Shown here: positions 17,815 through 26,414 of the stretch, one piece after another
Numbering within the stretch: position 1 is the stretch's first letter
Layout: the number at the start of each line of letters is the position of its first letter
Notes under the pieces: generated by a model
The model's database searches: none
What the model saw: the letters and a program-made list of their open reading frames with translations, nothing else
Told to the model about the DNA's origin: nothing
DNA from: a virus
Length of the DNA: 47,762 nucleotides
Virus record (IMG/VR): IMGVR_UViG_3300017917_003112
Location: 1-47,762 of that record
Direction: 5' to 3' (one strand)
Translations under genes and position numbers: made by a program

Positions 17815-19110
17815 ATGTATTTCGTTATTGAAAATAAAGAACAACTTGATAGACTAGAATTATCAAAAGAAGCTTTTATACAGATAATTACATCAAATGA
17901 TAATTATCATCCAAAGCTTTCAAGAGCTAGTTTAATATATTATAATAACTACAAAAAAGGATATATATTTGTAGTAAACCACTCTGAAGGTTTTTCACTA
18001 GATATTAAATTAATTGAATCATTTTTACAAAAACATGATAAGATATATTTAATTGATAAAAAATTACATTCATACTTTTTAGATCTACCAAAATCAATTG
18101 ATGTTGAATTTATTCGATTAGATAAAAATAATGAAATAACTTCGTATGAATGTTCTACCCAAGTTCATACTAATTTTTATATAAAATATCCATCATTAGT
18201 TACTATAAATGAAATAATACCTATATCTAAACATTATGAAAAATGTGAATGCTTATATCAATTAGTAAAAGATTACTTTGATTTAGAAATAGATATATCT
18301 TTACAAGAAAAATTTGTAGACGCATATAAACATGTAGAAGATACTGGTATTAAAGTTGATCTTGAATTATTCAAACAAAAATACCTTATCCAACACCCAG
18401 AATATTCACTAAAAGGAGATATAATATATTCATATTATAATTTATATAATTTAACTGCTAGACCTACAAACTCTTTTAATGGAATAAATTTTTTAGCAAT
18501 TCCAAAAGAACATGATTATAGAAAGTGTATAATTCCTAAAAATGACTTTTTAGTAGAGTTTGATTTTGACGCATATCATTTAAGATTGATAGCATCATTA
18601 ATTAATTTTAATCTACCAAAAGAATCAATGCATACATATCTAGGACGCGCGTATTTCAATAAAAATGAGCTATCAGAAGATGAATATAAAGAATCAAAGG
18701 CTATAACATTTAAACAGCTTTATGGTGGTATAGACGCGGCATATAAGCATATTCCATTCTTTCAATCATTAGATAATTATATTAATTCTAAATGGAAAGA
18801 TTATAATATTCAAAAAGCAATAATACTTCCAACAGGTAGAATATTAAAAAAATTACCTGGTATGAATAAATTAAAATTATTTAATTATATTATACAAAAT
18901 TTAGAAACAAATGAAAATATATATAAAATTATTAGAATAAATGATTTATTAAAAGATAAAAAATCTAAATTAATTTTAATAACATATGATTCATTTTTAT
19001 TAGATTTTTCAAAAGAAGATGGAAATCAATTATTAAAAGATCTAAAACATATATTAGAAGACAAAAATATGATTGTAAAGCATAAATATGGAATAAACTA
19101 CGCTTTATAA
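17815..19110 (+). CDS. Compact second family A DNA polymerase-like protein
   Basis: This 431-residue protein has the ordered motifs of PolA polymerase domains. A TARPTNSFNGINFLAIP stretch (214-230) matches the TGR..S...NLQNIP region. Motif A is VEFDFDAYHLRLIA, with Asp250. Motif B is SKAITFKQLYGG, with Lys295, Phe299 and Tyr303. A GR-x-LKKLPG segment (341-349) and NYIIQNLETN (357-366) follow. Motif C is ITYDSFLLDF, where Asp392 is kept but the usual HDE reads YDS. Both metal-binding aspartates are therefore present. The Glu of motif A is replaced by His. The N-terminal 150 residues are short and show no intact 3'-5' exonuclease motifs. It starts at AGGTTATG, close to the SSB gene. A full-length PolA is encoded separately at 32787-35093. 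It could be a specialised or structural polymerase paralogue. Confidence 0.75.
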   Translation: MYFVIENKEQLDRLELSKEAFIQIITSNDNYHPKLSRASLIYYNNYKKGYIFVVNHSEGFSLDIKLIESFLQKHDKIYLIDKKLHSYFLDLPKSIDVEFIRLDKNNEITSYECSTQVHTNFYIKYPSLVTINEIIPISKHYEKCECLYQLVKDYFDLEIDISLQEKFVDAYKHVEDTGIKVDLELFKQKYLIQHPEYSLKGDIIYSYYNLYNLTARPTNSFNGINFLAIPKEHDYRKCIIPKNDFLVEFDFDAYHLRLIASLINFNLPKESMHTYLGRAYFNKNELSEDEYKESKAITFKQLYGGIDAAYKHIPFFQSLDNYINSKWKDYNIQKAIILPTGRILKKLPGMNKLKLFNYIIQNLETNENIYKIIRINDLLKDKKSKLILITYDSFLLDFSKEDGNQLLKDLKHILEDKNMIVKHKYGINYAL

Positions 19111-19120
19111 CATATTATCA

Positions 19121-19129
19121 ATATTTATT
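19121..19129 (+). promoter_or_regulatory. ATATTTATT promoter-like motif
   Basis: The motif lies 27 bases before the start at 19148, in the short gap after the compact polymerase gene. Confidence 0.4.
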
Positions 19130-19147
19130 AATAGTAAAATAAAAGTT

Positions 19148-19576
19148 ATGGATGAATTAAAATTATTAGAAATTACACCGGAATCACTTATGAATAAACT
19201 TTTTTGCACTTTTTCACCTAAAGATGCATTAGATGATACTCTTAGAGAAATTAATAAAGAGTATACTATATTATATAAAAAAATATTTGTGTTATCTACA
19301 CCAGACTCAGAGGAGTACTTATGTACATACAATATTGAATTAGATGGTAGTACAACAAAAATATTGCCAAATACTATTTTATTACATAGAAAAAAAGAAT
19401 CTAATACATTATATACTATTAATGCACTTAATACACTAATAAAAGATTTAAATAATGGAGTATTAGATACTTCATATGTAATTAATTGGGCTGATTATAA
19501 AAATTCAGTATTATTAACTCAAGGAGATGAGTTAAAACGATTAAATACTAATATTTATAAAATTATAGCAGTATAA
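19148..19576 (+). CDS. Hypothetical protein upstream of the SSB gene
   Basis: This 142-residue protein has no motif I recognise. It is mixed alpha/beta with an acidic N-terminal helix (MDELKLLEITPESLMNKLF) and a beta-rich centre (EYLCTYNIELDGSTTKILP). It has its own promoter-like motif, starts at the recurrent AGTTATG context and is closed by a strong terminator, so it is probably a single-gene transcript. The position between a polymerase and gp32 suggests a replication-associated or regulatory role, such as a helicase-loader or transcription-factor counterpart, but the sequence does not support any of these directly. Confidence 0.55.
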   Translation: MDELKLLEITPESLMNKLFCTFSPKDALDDTLREINKEYTILYKKIFVLSTPDSEEYLCTYNIELDGSTTKILPNTILLHRKKESNTLYTINALNTLIKDLNNGVLDTSYVINWADYKNSVLLTQGDELKRLNTNIYKIIAV

Positions 19577-19598
19577 AATATCTTAACTAAAATAGAGT

Positions 19599-19625
19599 AA
19601 ACCGGTTTAATGCCGGTTTTTTTAT
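19599..19625 (+). terminator. Intrinsic terminator upstream of the SSB gene
   Basis: AAACCGG (19599-19605) pairs with CCGGTTT (19613-19619) around a seven-base loop and is followed by a T run. Confidence 0.85.
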
Positions 19626-19667
19626 CTAAACTATAAAGATAAATAGCAATAATAAAAAAGTTTTTCT

Positions 19668-19676
19668 TATATTTAC
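19668..19676 (+). promoter_or_regulatory. TATATTTAC promoter-like motif of the SSB gene
   Basis: The motif is preceded by AAAAAAGTTTTTCT and begins about 27 bases before the gp32-like start. It comes between the terminator at 19599-19625 and the gene, so the SSB probably has its own promoter. Confidence 0.45.
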
Positions 19677-19694
19677 ATAAAATAACAGTTTCGT

Positions 19695-20510
19695 ATGGAC
19701 TTATCAGTTTTAAAAGGCAGATTGTCGGCTCTACAAAATCCACGTGGAGGACAAAAAAGAGACCTATCACAAACATTGTGGAGGCCAACCGTGGGTAAAC
19801 ATTCGGTACGTATTGTACCATCTATGTTTAATAAACAGAATCCATTTAAAGAGGTTCTGATGCATTATGGAATTAATAACAAATCCATGATTAGCTTAAC
19901 AAACTTTGGTGAAAAAGATCCAATTGTCGAAATGGCTCAAGGCTTAAGAAAGTCTAGCGATAAAGATAATTGGCAGTTAGCTAAAAAACTAGAACCAAAA
20001 ATGCGTATTTTTGCACCTGTAATTGTTCGTGGAGAAGAAGACAAAGGCGTAAGATTATGGGAATTTGGTAAGCAAGTTTACATGGAGTTATTAGCAATTG
20101 CAGAAGATGAGGATGTAGGTGATTATACTGATCCTATTACTGGTCGTGATATTACAGTTGATACAGCAGGAAAAGAAACTACTGGATTAACTTATAATAC
20201 CAGTACAGTTAGGGTTAGAACAAAATCAACCCCATTATCTGATGATGCAGAGAAAGTAAAACTTTGGTTAAGTAATCAACCAGATCCTTTAACTCAGTTT
20301 AAAAAATATGAGTATGAAGAGATGAAAAGTGCTCTTTTAGCACATTTAAATCCAGAAGAAGAACTTAAGCAGACTGCAGATTCTGTAGATTCTAAAGAAG
20401 ATGTAGGAGATCTTCCATGGCAAAAACCAGCTCCAACTGGACATTTTACCTTAAATACTGGTAAAGAAAGTATGGATTCTGCAATTGATGATTTATTTAA
20501 ACTAGATTAA
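19695..20510 (+). CDS. Single-stranded DNA-binding protein, T4 gp32-like
   Basis: This 271-residue protein coats single-stranded DNA in replication and recombination. The N-terminus (MDLSVLKGRLSAL, then a basic RGGQKRD stretch) and the core beginning LWRPTVGKHSVRIVPS are typical of gp32-like proteins of marine T4-like phages. The tail is acidic and ends SAIDDLFKLD, the expected interaction peptide for replication partners. T4 gp32 is 301 residues. A zinc-binding Cys/His cluster like that of T4 gp32 is not apparent. The gene lies between two strong terminators and carries its own promoter-like motif, consistent with high, separate expression, and is followed by uvsX. Confidence 0.88.
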   Translation: MDLSVLKGRLSALQNPRGGQKRDLSQTLWRPTVGKHSVRIVPSMFNKQNPFKEVLMHYGINNKSMISLTNFGEKDPIVEMAQGLRKSSDKDNWQLAKKLEPKMRIFAPVIVRGEEDKGVRLWEFGKQVYMELLAIAEDEDVGDYTDPITGRDITVDTAGKETTGLTYNTSTVRVRTKSTPLSDDAEKVKLWLSNQPDPLTQFKKYEYEEMKSALLAHLNPEEELKQTADSVDSKEDVGDLPWQKPAPTGHFTLNTGKESMDSAIDDLFKLD

Positions 20511-20516
20511 AAAAAC

Positions 20517-20543
20517 AAACCCTGATTTCGGTCAGGGTTTTTT
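20517..20543 (+). terminator. Intrinsic terminator after the SSB gene
   Basis: AAACCCTGA (20517-20525) pairs perfectly with TCAGGGTTT (20532-20540) around a six-base loop and is followed by Ts. Only 19 bases separate it from the uvsX start and no motif copy was seen between, so uvsX may depend on readthrough or an unrecognised promoter. Confidence 0.88.
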
Positions 20544-20561
20544 AACACAAAAGTTACGCAA

Positions 20562-21632
20562 ATGGCAAAAGCAAAAGAATCGCTTAATAGCACAATATCT
20601 AGTGCAATTAAAGGAACTATCGATTTAGAAAAATTCAAAAAAGGTAAAAATTTATCTGCAGGAGTTGTATTTAAAGAACAACGTTGGATTCCTCTATCTA
20701 AAGCATTTCAAGATACTTTACAAATACCTGGAATGGCAATAGGGCATATAAATCTTCTAAGAGGTCACTCAGATACAGGTAAAACAACAGCATTATTAGA
20801 AGCGGCAGTATCAGCTCAAAAAATGGGAATATTACCAGTGTTCATTATTACTGAGATGAAATGGGATTGGAGTCATGCTAGAGAAATGGGATTTCAATTT
20901 GAAGAAATACCAGATCCAGAAACAGGAGAAGTAGTTGATTATAAAGGTTTCTTTTTATATATTGATAGAGAGAAATTAGATTGTGTAGAAGACGTAGGTG
21001 CATTTATTGCAGATATCTTAGATGAACAAAAAAGAGGAACTTTACCTTATGATATATGTTTCTTTTGGGATTCTGTAGGATCTATTCCATGTAGAATGAG
21101 TATTGAAAAATCTACTAATAATAATGAGTGGAATGCAGGTGCAATGTCTCAAACATTCGGTAATTTTATTAACCAAAGAATTGTATTATCTCGTAAAGCA
21201 TCACAACCATATACAAATACTCTAGTTGCTGTAAATAAAGTTTGGGTTGCAAAACCTGATTCTCCAATGGGACAACCAACTATGAATAATAAAGGTGGTA
21301 ATACAATGTATTTTGATGCATCATTAATTATTACATTTGGTAATATAGCTAGAGCTGGTACAAATAAAATTAAAGCAACTAAAAATGGTAAAGAAGTTGA
21401 GTTTGCAAAACGAACTAGAATTTCTTGTGATAAAAATCACATTACTGGAGTTACTGCAGTTAATAAAGTTATTATGACTGTTCATGGATTTATTAATGAT
21501 GATAAAAAAGATCTAGATGAGTACAAAAAGAAGTATAGTGATCAATGGTCAAAAATACTAGGATCAACTACATTTGATGTAATAGAAGAAGAAACATCAT
21601 TATCACCAGAAATTTACGATTTAGAAGATTAA
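20562..21632 (+). CDS. uvsX: RecA-like recombinase UvsX
   Basis: This 356-residue ATPase should catalyse homologous pairing and strand exchange in recombination-dependent replication and repair. The Walker A motif is GHSDTGKTT (residues 68-76), followed by the ITEMKWDW segment typical of phage UvsX proteins. A Walker B-like region is YDICFFWDSVGSI. A later segment (NNKGGNTMYFDASLIITFG) fits loop L2 and the core strand. T4 UvsX is about 390 residues. The gene follows the SSB gene across a terminator and ends one base before the exonuclease start, so it is translationally linked to downstream replication genes. Confidence 0.92.
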   Translation: MAKAKESLNSTISSAIKGTIDLEKFKKGKNLSAGVVFKEQRWIPLSKAFQDTLQIPGMAIGHINLLRGHSDTGKTTALLEAAVSAQKMGILPVFIITEMKWDWSHAREMGFQFEEIPDPETGEVVDYKGFFLYIDREKLDCVEDVGAFIADILDEQKRGTLPYDICFFWDSVGSIPCRMSIEKSTNNNEWNAGAMSQTFGNFINQRIVLSRKASQPYTNTLVAVNKVWVAKPDSPMGQPTMNNKGGNTMYFDASLIITFGNIARAGTNKIKATKNGKEVEFAKRTRISCDKNHITGVTAVNKVIMTVHGFINDDKKDLDEYKKKYSDQWSKILGSTTFDVIEEETSLSPEIYDLED

Positions 21633-21633
21633 T

Positions 21634-22659
21634 ATGAACCAAGAGATACAAAATATATTTAATTCCCTAGGAAATAATACAGTAGAAGAAAAAGTTGTAG
21701 AAGATGTAAATAGTAGAGTTTTAATCATAGATTCTTTAAATGCATTTCTAAGAGCTTTTACAGCAATAGGTTGGGTTAATAAAGATTTATCTCATATAGG
21801 AGGCTTAACTGGGTTTTTACGTTCTTTAGGGTACGTGAATAACCTAGTTAGACCAACTAGAATTATTTTAGTATTTGATGGACAAGGAGGATCTACAAAT
21901 AAAAAGTATATCTATCCAGAATATAAAGCAAATAGAGGCTTAAAAAGAGTGACTAATTGGGATATGTTTGAAAATCAACAAGATGAATCTGAATCTATAA
22001 CAAGCCAAATAATTAGATTAATACAATATTTAAAACAATTACCTGTAGATTTAATATCAATAGATAAAATAGAAGCGGATGATGTAATTGGTTATATTGC
22101 AAAAAAACTAAAAGGAGACATAACAATAGTATCATCAGATAAAGACTATTTACAATTAGTGTCAGATAATATAACTGTATATTCTCCAATAAAGAAAAAA
22201 TTCTATACCAAACAATTAGTTTTAAAAGAATATGGAGTTACTCCTGAAAATTTTTTAACGCAGAAAGTTTTATTAGGTGATGATGGAGATAATGTACCAG
22301 GAGTAAAAGGATTAGGAAGTAAAACTATGTTAAAATTATTTCCTGATTTAGGAACAGAGAATTTAATTGGAATTGATGATATATTAGAAGTATGTAATAA
22401 AGAAAATAAAAAAATGCATATTTCAATTAAAAATTATGAACATCAATTAAGAATAAATAAAAGACTAATGGATTTAAAAGATCCAAATATACCTGAAGAA
22501 GCAGAAGAAGAAATAAATAGTATGTTACTTAATCCTTTTAAGGTATTTAATTCAAAAGAATTTGTTAATTTGTATAATGAAGATCAATTAGGGAATACAA
22601 TTCCTAATTTACAAAATTGGTTATTCACACATTTTAATAATTTACAAAAATATAAATAG
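21634..22659 (+). CDS. 5'-3' exonuclease (PIN/FLAP family, T4 RNase H-like)
   Basis: This 341-residue nuclease probably removes RNA primers and flaps during lagging-strand synthesis. It carries the acidic active-site motifs of the family: RVLIIDSLNAFLRAF near residue 33, ILVFDGQGGS, KIEADDVIGYIA, and TIVSSDKDYLQLV. The helix-hairpin-helix DNA-binding region is LLGDDGDNVPGVKGLGSKT. Similar enzymes include T4 RNase H (305 residues) and the N-terminal domain of bacterial Pol I. Neither polymerase in this window carries such a 5'-3' exonuclease domain, so a separate enzyme makes sense. It lies in tight tandem between uvsX and the helicase. Confidence 0.9.
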   Translation: MNQEIQNIFNSLGNNTVEEKVVEDVNSRVLIIDSLNAFLRAFTAIGWVNKDLSHIGGLTGFLRSLGYVNNLVRPTRIILVFDGQGGSTNKKYIYPEYKANRGLKRVTNWDMFENQQDESESITSQIIRLIQYLKQLPVDLISIDKIEADDVIGYIAKKLKGDITIVSSDKDYLQLVSDNITVYSPIKKKFYTKQLVLKEYGVTPENFLTQKVLLGDDGDNVPGVKGLGSKTMLKLFPDLGTENLIGIDDILEVCNKENKKMHISIKNYEHQLRINKRLMDLKDPNIPEEAEEEINSMLLNPFKVFNSKEFVNLYNEDQLGNTIPNLQNWLFTHFNNLQKYK

Positions 22660-22661
22660 TT

Positions 22662-24053
22662 ATGGCGTCACTTAATCAGTTACAACAGTATGGACTTAGT
22701 TTCCAAATAAAGGTTTTATCTAGTTTATTAAAACACAAAGAATTTTTATTAAATATAAATGATGTTTTAGAAACAGACATGTTTGATAATCCAGCACACC
22801 AATGGATAGTTACTGAAATATTAAAATATTATTATCAATATCATACAACTCCATCTATTGATTTTTTACAAGTAGAAGTTAAAAAGATAGATAATGAAGT
22901 ATTAAAATTATCAGTTGTAGAACAATTAAAAGAAGCTCTAAAAGCTTCTAATGAAGATAGAGAATATATAGAAAAGGAATTTTCTAATTTTTGTAGAAAT
23001 CAACAATTAAAAAAAGCAATTTTAAATTCTGTATCATTGTTAGAAAAAGGTCAATATGATGATATTAAGTATATGATGGACAATGCATTAAAAGCAGGTC
23101 AGGATAAATCTATTGGTCATGAATATGAAAAAGATATTGAGACTAGATATCGTGAAGAAGAAAGAAAAGCTATTCCTACAACATGGATTCATATTAATGA
23201 ATTGTTAATGGGAGGACTTGGAGTAGGTGATTTAGGTCTTGTATTTGGTAATCCTGGTGGAGGTAAATCTTGGATGCTTGTTAATATAGGAGCACAAGCT
23301 GTTATGAGAGGATATACTGTATGTCATTATACATTAGAATTATCAGAAGATTATGTAGGAAAAAGATATGACTCTATTTTTACTGGTATTGATGTTCAAA
23401 CTGTCCATAAACATAGACGTGAAGTTGAAGATACTATTAATAAATTAAAAGGAAAGCTTATTATTAAAGAATTTCCTATGGGTAAAGCATCAATTCACAC
23501 TATTGAATCACATATCCAAAAATGTAGAGATTTAGGAAATCCTCCAGATTTAGTAATAATTGACTATGTTGATTTATTAAAAAGTAAAACTAAATCAATA
23601 GATCCTAAAGATGCAATTGATGACATCTATACTGCTACTAAAGGTATGGCTAGAGAACTTAAAATACCTATCTGGACTGTATCTCAAGTTAATAGAATGG
23701 GCGCAAAAGATGATATTATTGAAGGAGATAAAGCTGCTGGTTCGTATAATAAAATTATGATTGCAGACTTTGCACTATCACTATCTAGAAAACGTCAAGA
23801 TAAAGTAAATGGTACTGGTCGTATTCATATTATGAAAAATAGATATGGATCTGATGGTATGACTTATGGAGCTAAAATAAATACAAATAATGGAATGATA
23901 GAAATTAGTCCTGATAGTTTAAGTGATGAAGAGCTAAATATTGTTGAAGGGTCTGGATATTCATCTGGATCATCTAATAAATCATTTGGATCAACTTTAG
24001 ATAGAGATGAAAAAGCTTATTTAGCTGGAAAGTTTTTTGAACTAGTACAGTAA
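22662..24053 (+). CDS. Replicative DNA helicase, DnaB/T4 gp41 type
   Basis: This 463-residue hexameric helicase probably unwinds DNA at the fork. An N-terminal helical domain spans residues 1 to about 150 and a RecA-like ATPase core follows. Walker A is GNPGGGKSW (residues 196-204) and the Walker B strand is DLVIIDYVDLLKS. The TVSQVNRMG segment fits the DnaB H3 motif, and a KNRYGSDG stretch near the C-terminus contains the arginine-finger region (KxRxG). It starts AGTTATG two bases after the exonuclease stop. A primase was not found in this window. Its C-terminal tail is Ser/Gly-rich. Confidence 0.92.
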   Translation: MASLNQLQQYGLSFQIKVLSSLLKHKEFLLNINDVLETDMFDNPAHQWIVTEILKYYYQYHTTPSIDFLQVEVKKIDNEVLKLSVVEQLKEALKASNEDREYIEKEFSNFCRNQQLKKAILNSVSLLEKGQYDDIKYMMDNALKAGQDKSIGHEYEKDIETRYREEERKAIPTTWIHINELLMGGLGVGDLGLVFGNPGGGKSWMLVNIGAQAVMRGYTVCHYTLELSEDYVGKRYDSIFTGIDVQTVHKHRREVEDTINKLKGKLIIKEFPMGKASIHTIESHIQKCRDLGNPPDLVIIDYVDLLKSKTKSIDPKDAIDDIYTATKGMARELKIPIWTVSQVNRMGAKDDIIEGDKAAGSYNKIMIADFALSLSRKRQDKVNGTGRIHIMKNRYGSDGMTYGAKINTNNGMIEISPDSLSDEELNIVEGSGYSSGSSNKSFGSTLDRDEKAYLAGKFFELVQ

Positions 24054-24070
24054 ATTATCATAAATTCCGG

Positions 24071-24079
24071 ATATTTATT
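24071..24079 (+). promoter_or_regulatory. ATATTTATT promoter-like motif
   Basis: The motif lies 26 bases before the start at 24097, directly after the helicase gene. Confidence 0.4.
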
Positions 24080-24096
24080 ATTGAAAAACAGACAAT

Positions 24097-24312
24097 ATGA
24101 ATTTTTTGATAACTTTATTTAAAAAAGCAACTAAAGGAGACAGTTTTAGAGCTACGGATAATCCTAATAAATATACAGATAGTATAGTTCAACTTAATAC
24201 TATAGCTCCAAATCAAAGTACTAGATTATCTACTAATTCAATTAATAAAGTTCAAAAGACTAGTAAAATAGTAGTTCAATCTACTACTAAATCTGGAAAC
24301 TTAGCTAGTTAA
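24097..24312 (+). CDS. Small hypothetical protein
   Basis: This 71-residue protein begins with a short amphipathic or hydrophobic stretch (MNFLITLFKKATKG) and continues as a polar Ser/Thr/Asn-rich sequence rich in TTKS and NSIN motifs. The composition suggests a largely disordered protein. It has its own promoter-like motif 26 bases upstream, which supports expression. No family is recognised. It lies between helicase and RNR, and a regulatory or virion role cannot be distinguished. Confidence 0.5.
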   Translation: MNFLITLFKKATKGDSFRATDNPNKYTDSIVQLNTIAPNQSTRLSTNSINKVQKTSKIVVQSTTKSGNLAS

Positions 24313-24370
24313 TATTACTCGGTCTAATTACAATTACTGATCTTATTTAATAACAGGTTATATAACTATC

Positions 24371-24392
24371 TAGAATGACTAGTCTCATTCTA
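24371..24392 (+). other. Perfect 8-bp hairpin in the RNR leader
   Basis: TAGAATGA (24371-24378) pairs with TCATTCTA (24385-24392) around CTAGTC. It is 36 bases before the RNR start chosen here and lacks a directly following T run, so it may be a leader structure or operator rather than a terminator. Confidence 0.5.
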
Positions 24393-24428
24393 AACACTAA
24401 TTTATTTTTAAAACTTAAAAAAACAACA

Positions 24429-26279
24429 ATGGACATTACTCAAAAAATTTTGTCTGAAATTACTGTCTATAATAAGTACGCTAAGTATTTACCGGAAGTA
24501 AAAAGAAGAGAAACATGGGACGAAATAGTAACAAGAAACAAAGAAATGCATTTAGAGAAATTCCCAGCTCTAAAAAATGAAATAGATGAAGTATATAAAT
24601 TAGTATATGGTAAAAAAATTCTACCGTCGATGCGCTCAATGCAGTTTGCAGGAAAGCCCATTAGCATTAATAATGCTCGCATATTTAACTGTTCTTTCGC
24701 TCCTATTGATGATTGGCGTGTATTCTCAGAAATAATGTTTTTATTATTAGGAGGTTGTGGTGTTGGATATTCTGTTCAACGTCATCATATAGATAAACTT
24801 CCTGAAATAATTAAACCGACTAAAGAAAAAAGATTTTTAGTAGGAGATTCAATTGAAGGCTGGGCAGATGCTATTAAAATTTTAATGAAGTCTTATTTAG
24901 TAGGTGGGCCTAGACCTAAATTTGACTTTAGAGATATTAGACCTAAAGGAGCTATGTTAATTACCGCAGGAGGTAAAGCACCTGGTCCTGAACCACTAAA
25001 AGAATGCTTGTTTCAAATTCAAAAAATACTAGATCGTAAAGAAGCAGGTGAAAGATTACTACCTATAGAATGTCATGATATTATTTGTTATATTGCTGAT
25101 GCAGTATTATCAGGTGGTATTCGTAGAGCCGCATTAATAAGTTTATTTTCATTTGATGATGAAGATATGTTAACTTGTAAATTTGGTGCATGGTGGGAAC
25201 AAAATCCACAAAGAGGTAGAGCTAATAATTCTGCAGTAATTCTTAGAGATAGAGTTGAAAAACAAGACTTTATGGATTTATGGAAAAAAATAGAATTATC
25301 TAATGCTGGTGAACCTGGATTTTTCTTAACAAATGATAAAGATTGGGGAACTAATCCATGTGCTGAAATCGCATTAAGACCTTTTCAATTCTGTAATTTA
25401 TGTGAAGTGAATGTATCAAATTTAGAATCTCAAGAAGATTTAAATCAAAGAGTTAAAGCTGCTTCATTTATAGGTACGTTACAAGCTTCTTATACTGATT
25501 TTCACTATTTACGTGATATTTGGAAAAAAACAACTGAAAAAGATGCTTTAATTGGAGTTGGTATGACTGGTATAGCTTCTGGTGCTGTATTAAAGTTAGA
25601 TATGGAAGAGGCTGCAATTATAGTAAAAGAAGAAAATGAAAGAGTTGCTCAACTTATAGGTGTAAATAAAGCTGCTAGATGTACAACCGTTAAACCTTCT
25701 GGAACAACATCAATGGTTTTAGGTACTTCATCTGGTGTACATGCTTGGCATGATAATTACTATATTAGAAGAATGAGACTTGGTAAAAACGAAGCTCTAT
25801 ACTCATACTTATTAATTAATCATCCAGAATTAGTAGAAGATGAATACTTTAAGCCACATAGTCAAGCAGTAGTATCTGTACCACAAAAAGCACCAGAAGG
25901 AGCAATCAATAGATCTGAATCTGCTATGGATTTATTACATAGATTAGAAAAATTACATTCTGAATGGATTAAACCAGGACATAGAAATGGTAGAAATACT
26001 CACAATGTATCAGTAACAATTTCATTGAAACCAGAAGAATGGCCAGAAGTTGGAGAATGGGCTTGGGAAAATAGAAATAATTATACAGCATTATCTTGTT
26101 TACCTTATGATAATGGAAGTTACGTTCAAGCTCCTTTTGAAACTATAACAAAAGAAAAATTTGATGAAATAGTTTCAAAATTACATGAAATAGATTTGTC
26201 TAAAGTAGTAGAGATTGAAGATAACACAGATCAAAAAGGAGAGTTAGCATGTGCTGGAGGTGCGTGTGAAATAATTTAA
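24429..26279 (+). CDS. Adenosylcobalamin-dependent class II ribonucleotide reductase, monomeric type
   Basis: This 616-residue enzyme makes deoxyribonucleotides using B12. It matches the monomeric triphosphate reductase type. The NPCAE motif gives thiyl Cys311 and Glu313; redox Cys88 (ARIFNCSF) and Cys322 (FCNLCEVN) lie at the spacing of the Lactobacillus enzyme. The C-terminal shuttle pair is CAGGAC (Cys608, Cys613). VKPSGTTSMVLGTSSGVHAW is another family hallmark. I chose ATG 24429 (MDITQKILSEI, A-rich leader ACAACA). An in-frame ATG at 24375 lies inside a hairpin and would add 18 atypical residues. Being B12-dependent, it needs no oxygen or small subunit. No cobalamin riboswitch is visible upstream. 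Confidence 0.92.
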   Translation: MDITQKILSEITVYNKYAKYLPEVKRRETWDEIVTRNKEMHLEKFPALKNEIDEVYKLVYGKKILPSMRSMQFAGKPISINNARIFNCSFAPIDDWRVFSEIMFLLLGGCGVGYSVQRHHIDKLPEIIKPTKEKRFLVGDSIEGWADAIKILMKSYLVGGPRPKFDFRDIRPKGAMLITAGGKAPGPEPLKECLFQIQKILDRKEAGERLLPIECHDIICYIADAVLSGGIRRAALISLFSFDDEDMLTCKFGAWWEQNPQRGRANNSAVILRDRVEKQDFMDLWKKIELSNAGEPGFFLTNDKDWGTNPCAEIALRPFQFCNLCEVNVSNLESQEDLNQRVKAASFIGTLQASYTDFHYLRDIWKKTTEKDALIGVGMTGIASGAVLKLDMEEAAIIVKEENERVAQLIGVNKAARCTTVKPSGTTSMVLGTSSGVHAWHDNYYIRRMRLGKNEALYSYLLINHPELVEDEYFKPHSQAVVSVPQKAPEGAINRSESAMDLLHRLEKLHSEWIKPGHRNGRNTHNVSVTISLKPEEWPEVGEWAWENRNNYTALSCLPYDNGSYVQAPFETITKEKFDEIVSKLHEIDLSKVVEIEDNTDQKGELACAGGACEII

Positions 26280-26281
26280 TT

Positions 26282-26350
26282 ATGAAGCACGATAATCTAG
26301 TCCAAAATATAATAAATGGATGGTATTATATTATAAAAAATAATAGATAA
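26282..26350 (+). CDS. Possible 22-residue peptide
   Basis: An ATG three bases after the RNR stop opens a frame encoding MKHDNLVQNIINGWYYIIKN plus two residues. Its start follows AATT, like other genes here, and the spacing suggests translational coupling, but so short a frame may occur by chance. It is followed by a terminator. Confidence 0.25.
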   Translation: MKHDNLVQNIINGWYYIIKNNR

Positions 26351-26370
26351 TAAAACTAAATTTGTGTATT

Positions 26371-26400
26371 AAGCAGGTATTTTTGTACCTGCTTTTTTTA
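26371..26400 (+). terminator. Intrinsic terminator after the RNR gene
   Basis: AAGCAGGTA (26371-26379) pairs perfectly with TACCTGCTT (26386-26394) around TTTTTG and is followed by a T run. Confidence 0.9.
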
Positions 26401-26414
26401 TTTATATTATATCG

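Noticed and set aside
24375-24428. Alternative upstream start for RNR
   Set aside because: The ATG lies inside a perfect hairpin and would add 18 residues unlike the family N-terminus. ATG 24429 has an A-rich leader and gives the expected start.
24313-24428. Cobalamin riboswitch upstream of the B12-dependent RNR
   Set aside because: The gap is only about 116 bases, too short for the usual aptamer, and no B12-box sequence was recognised.
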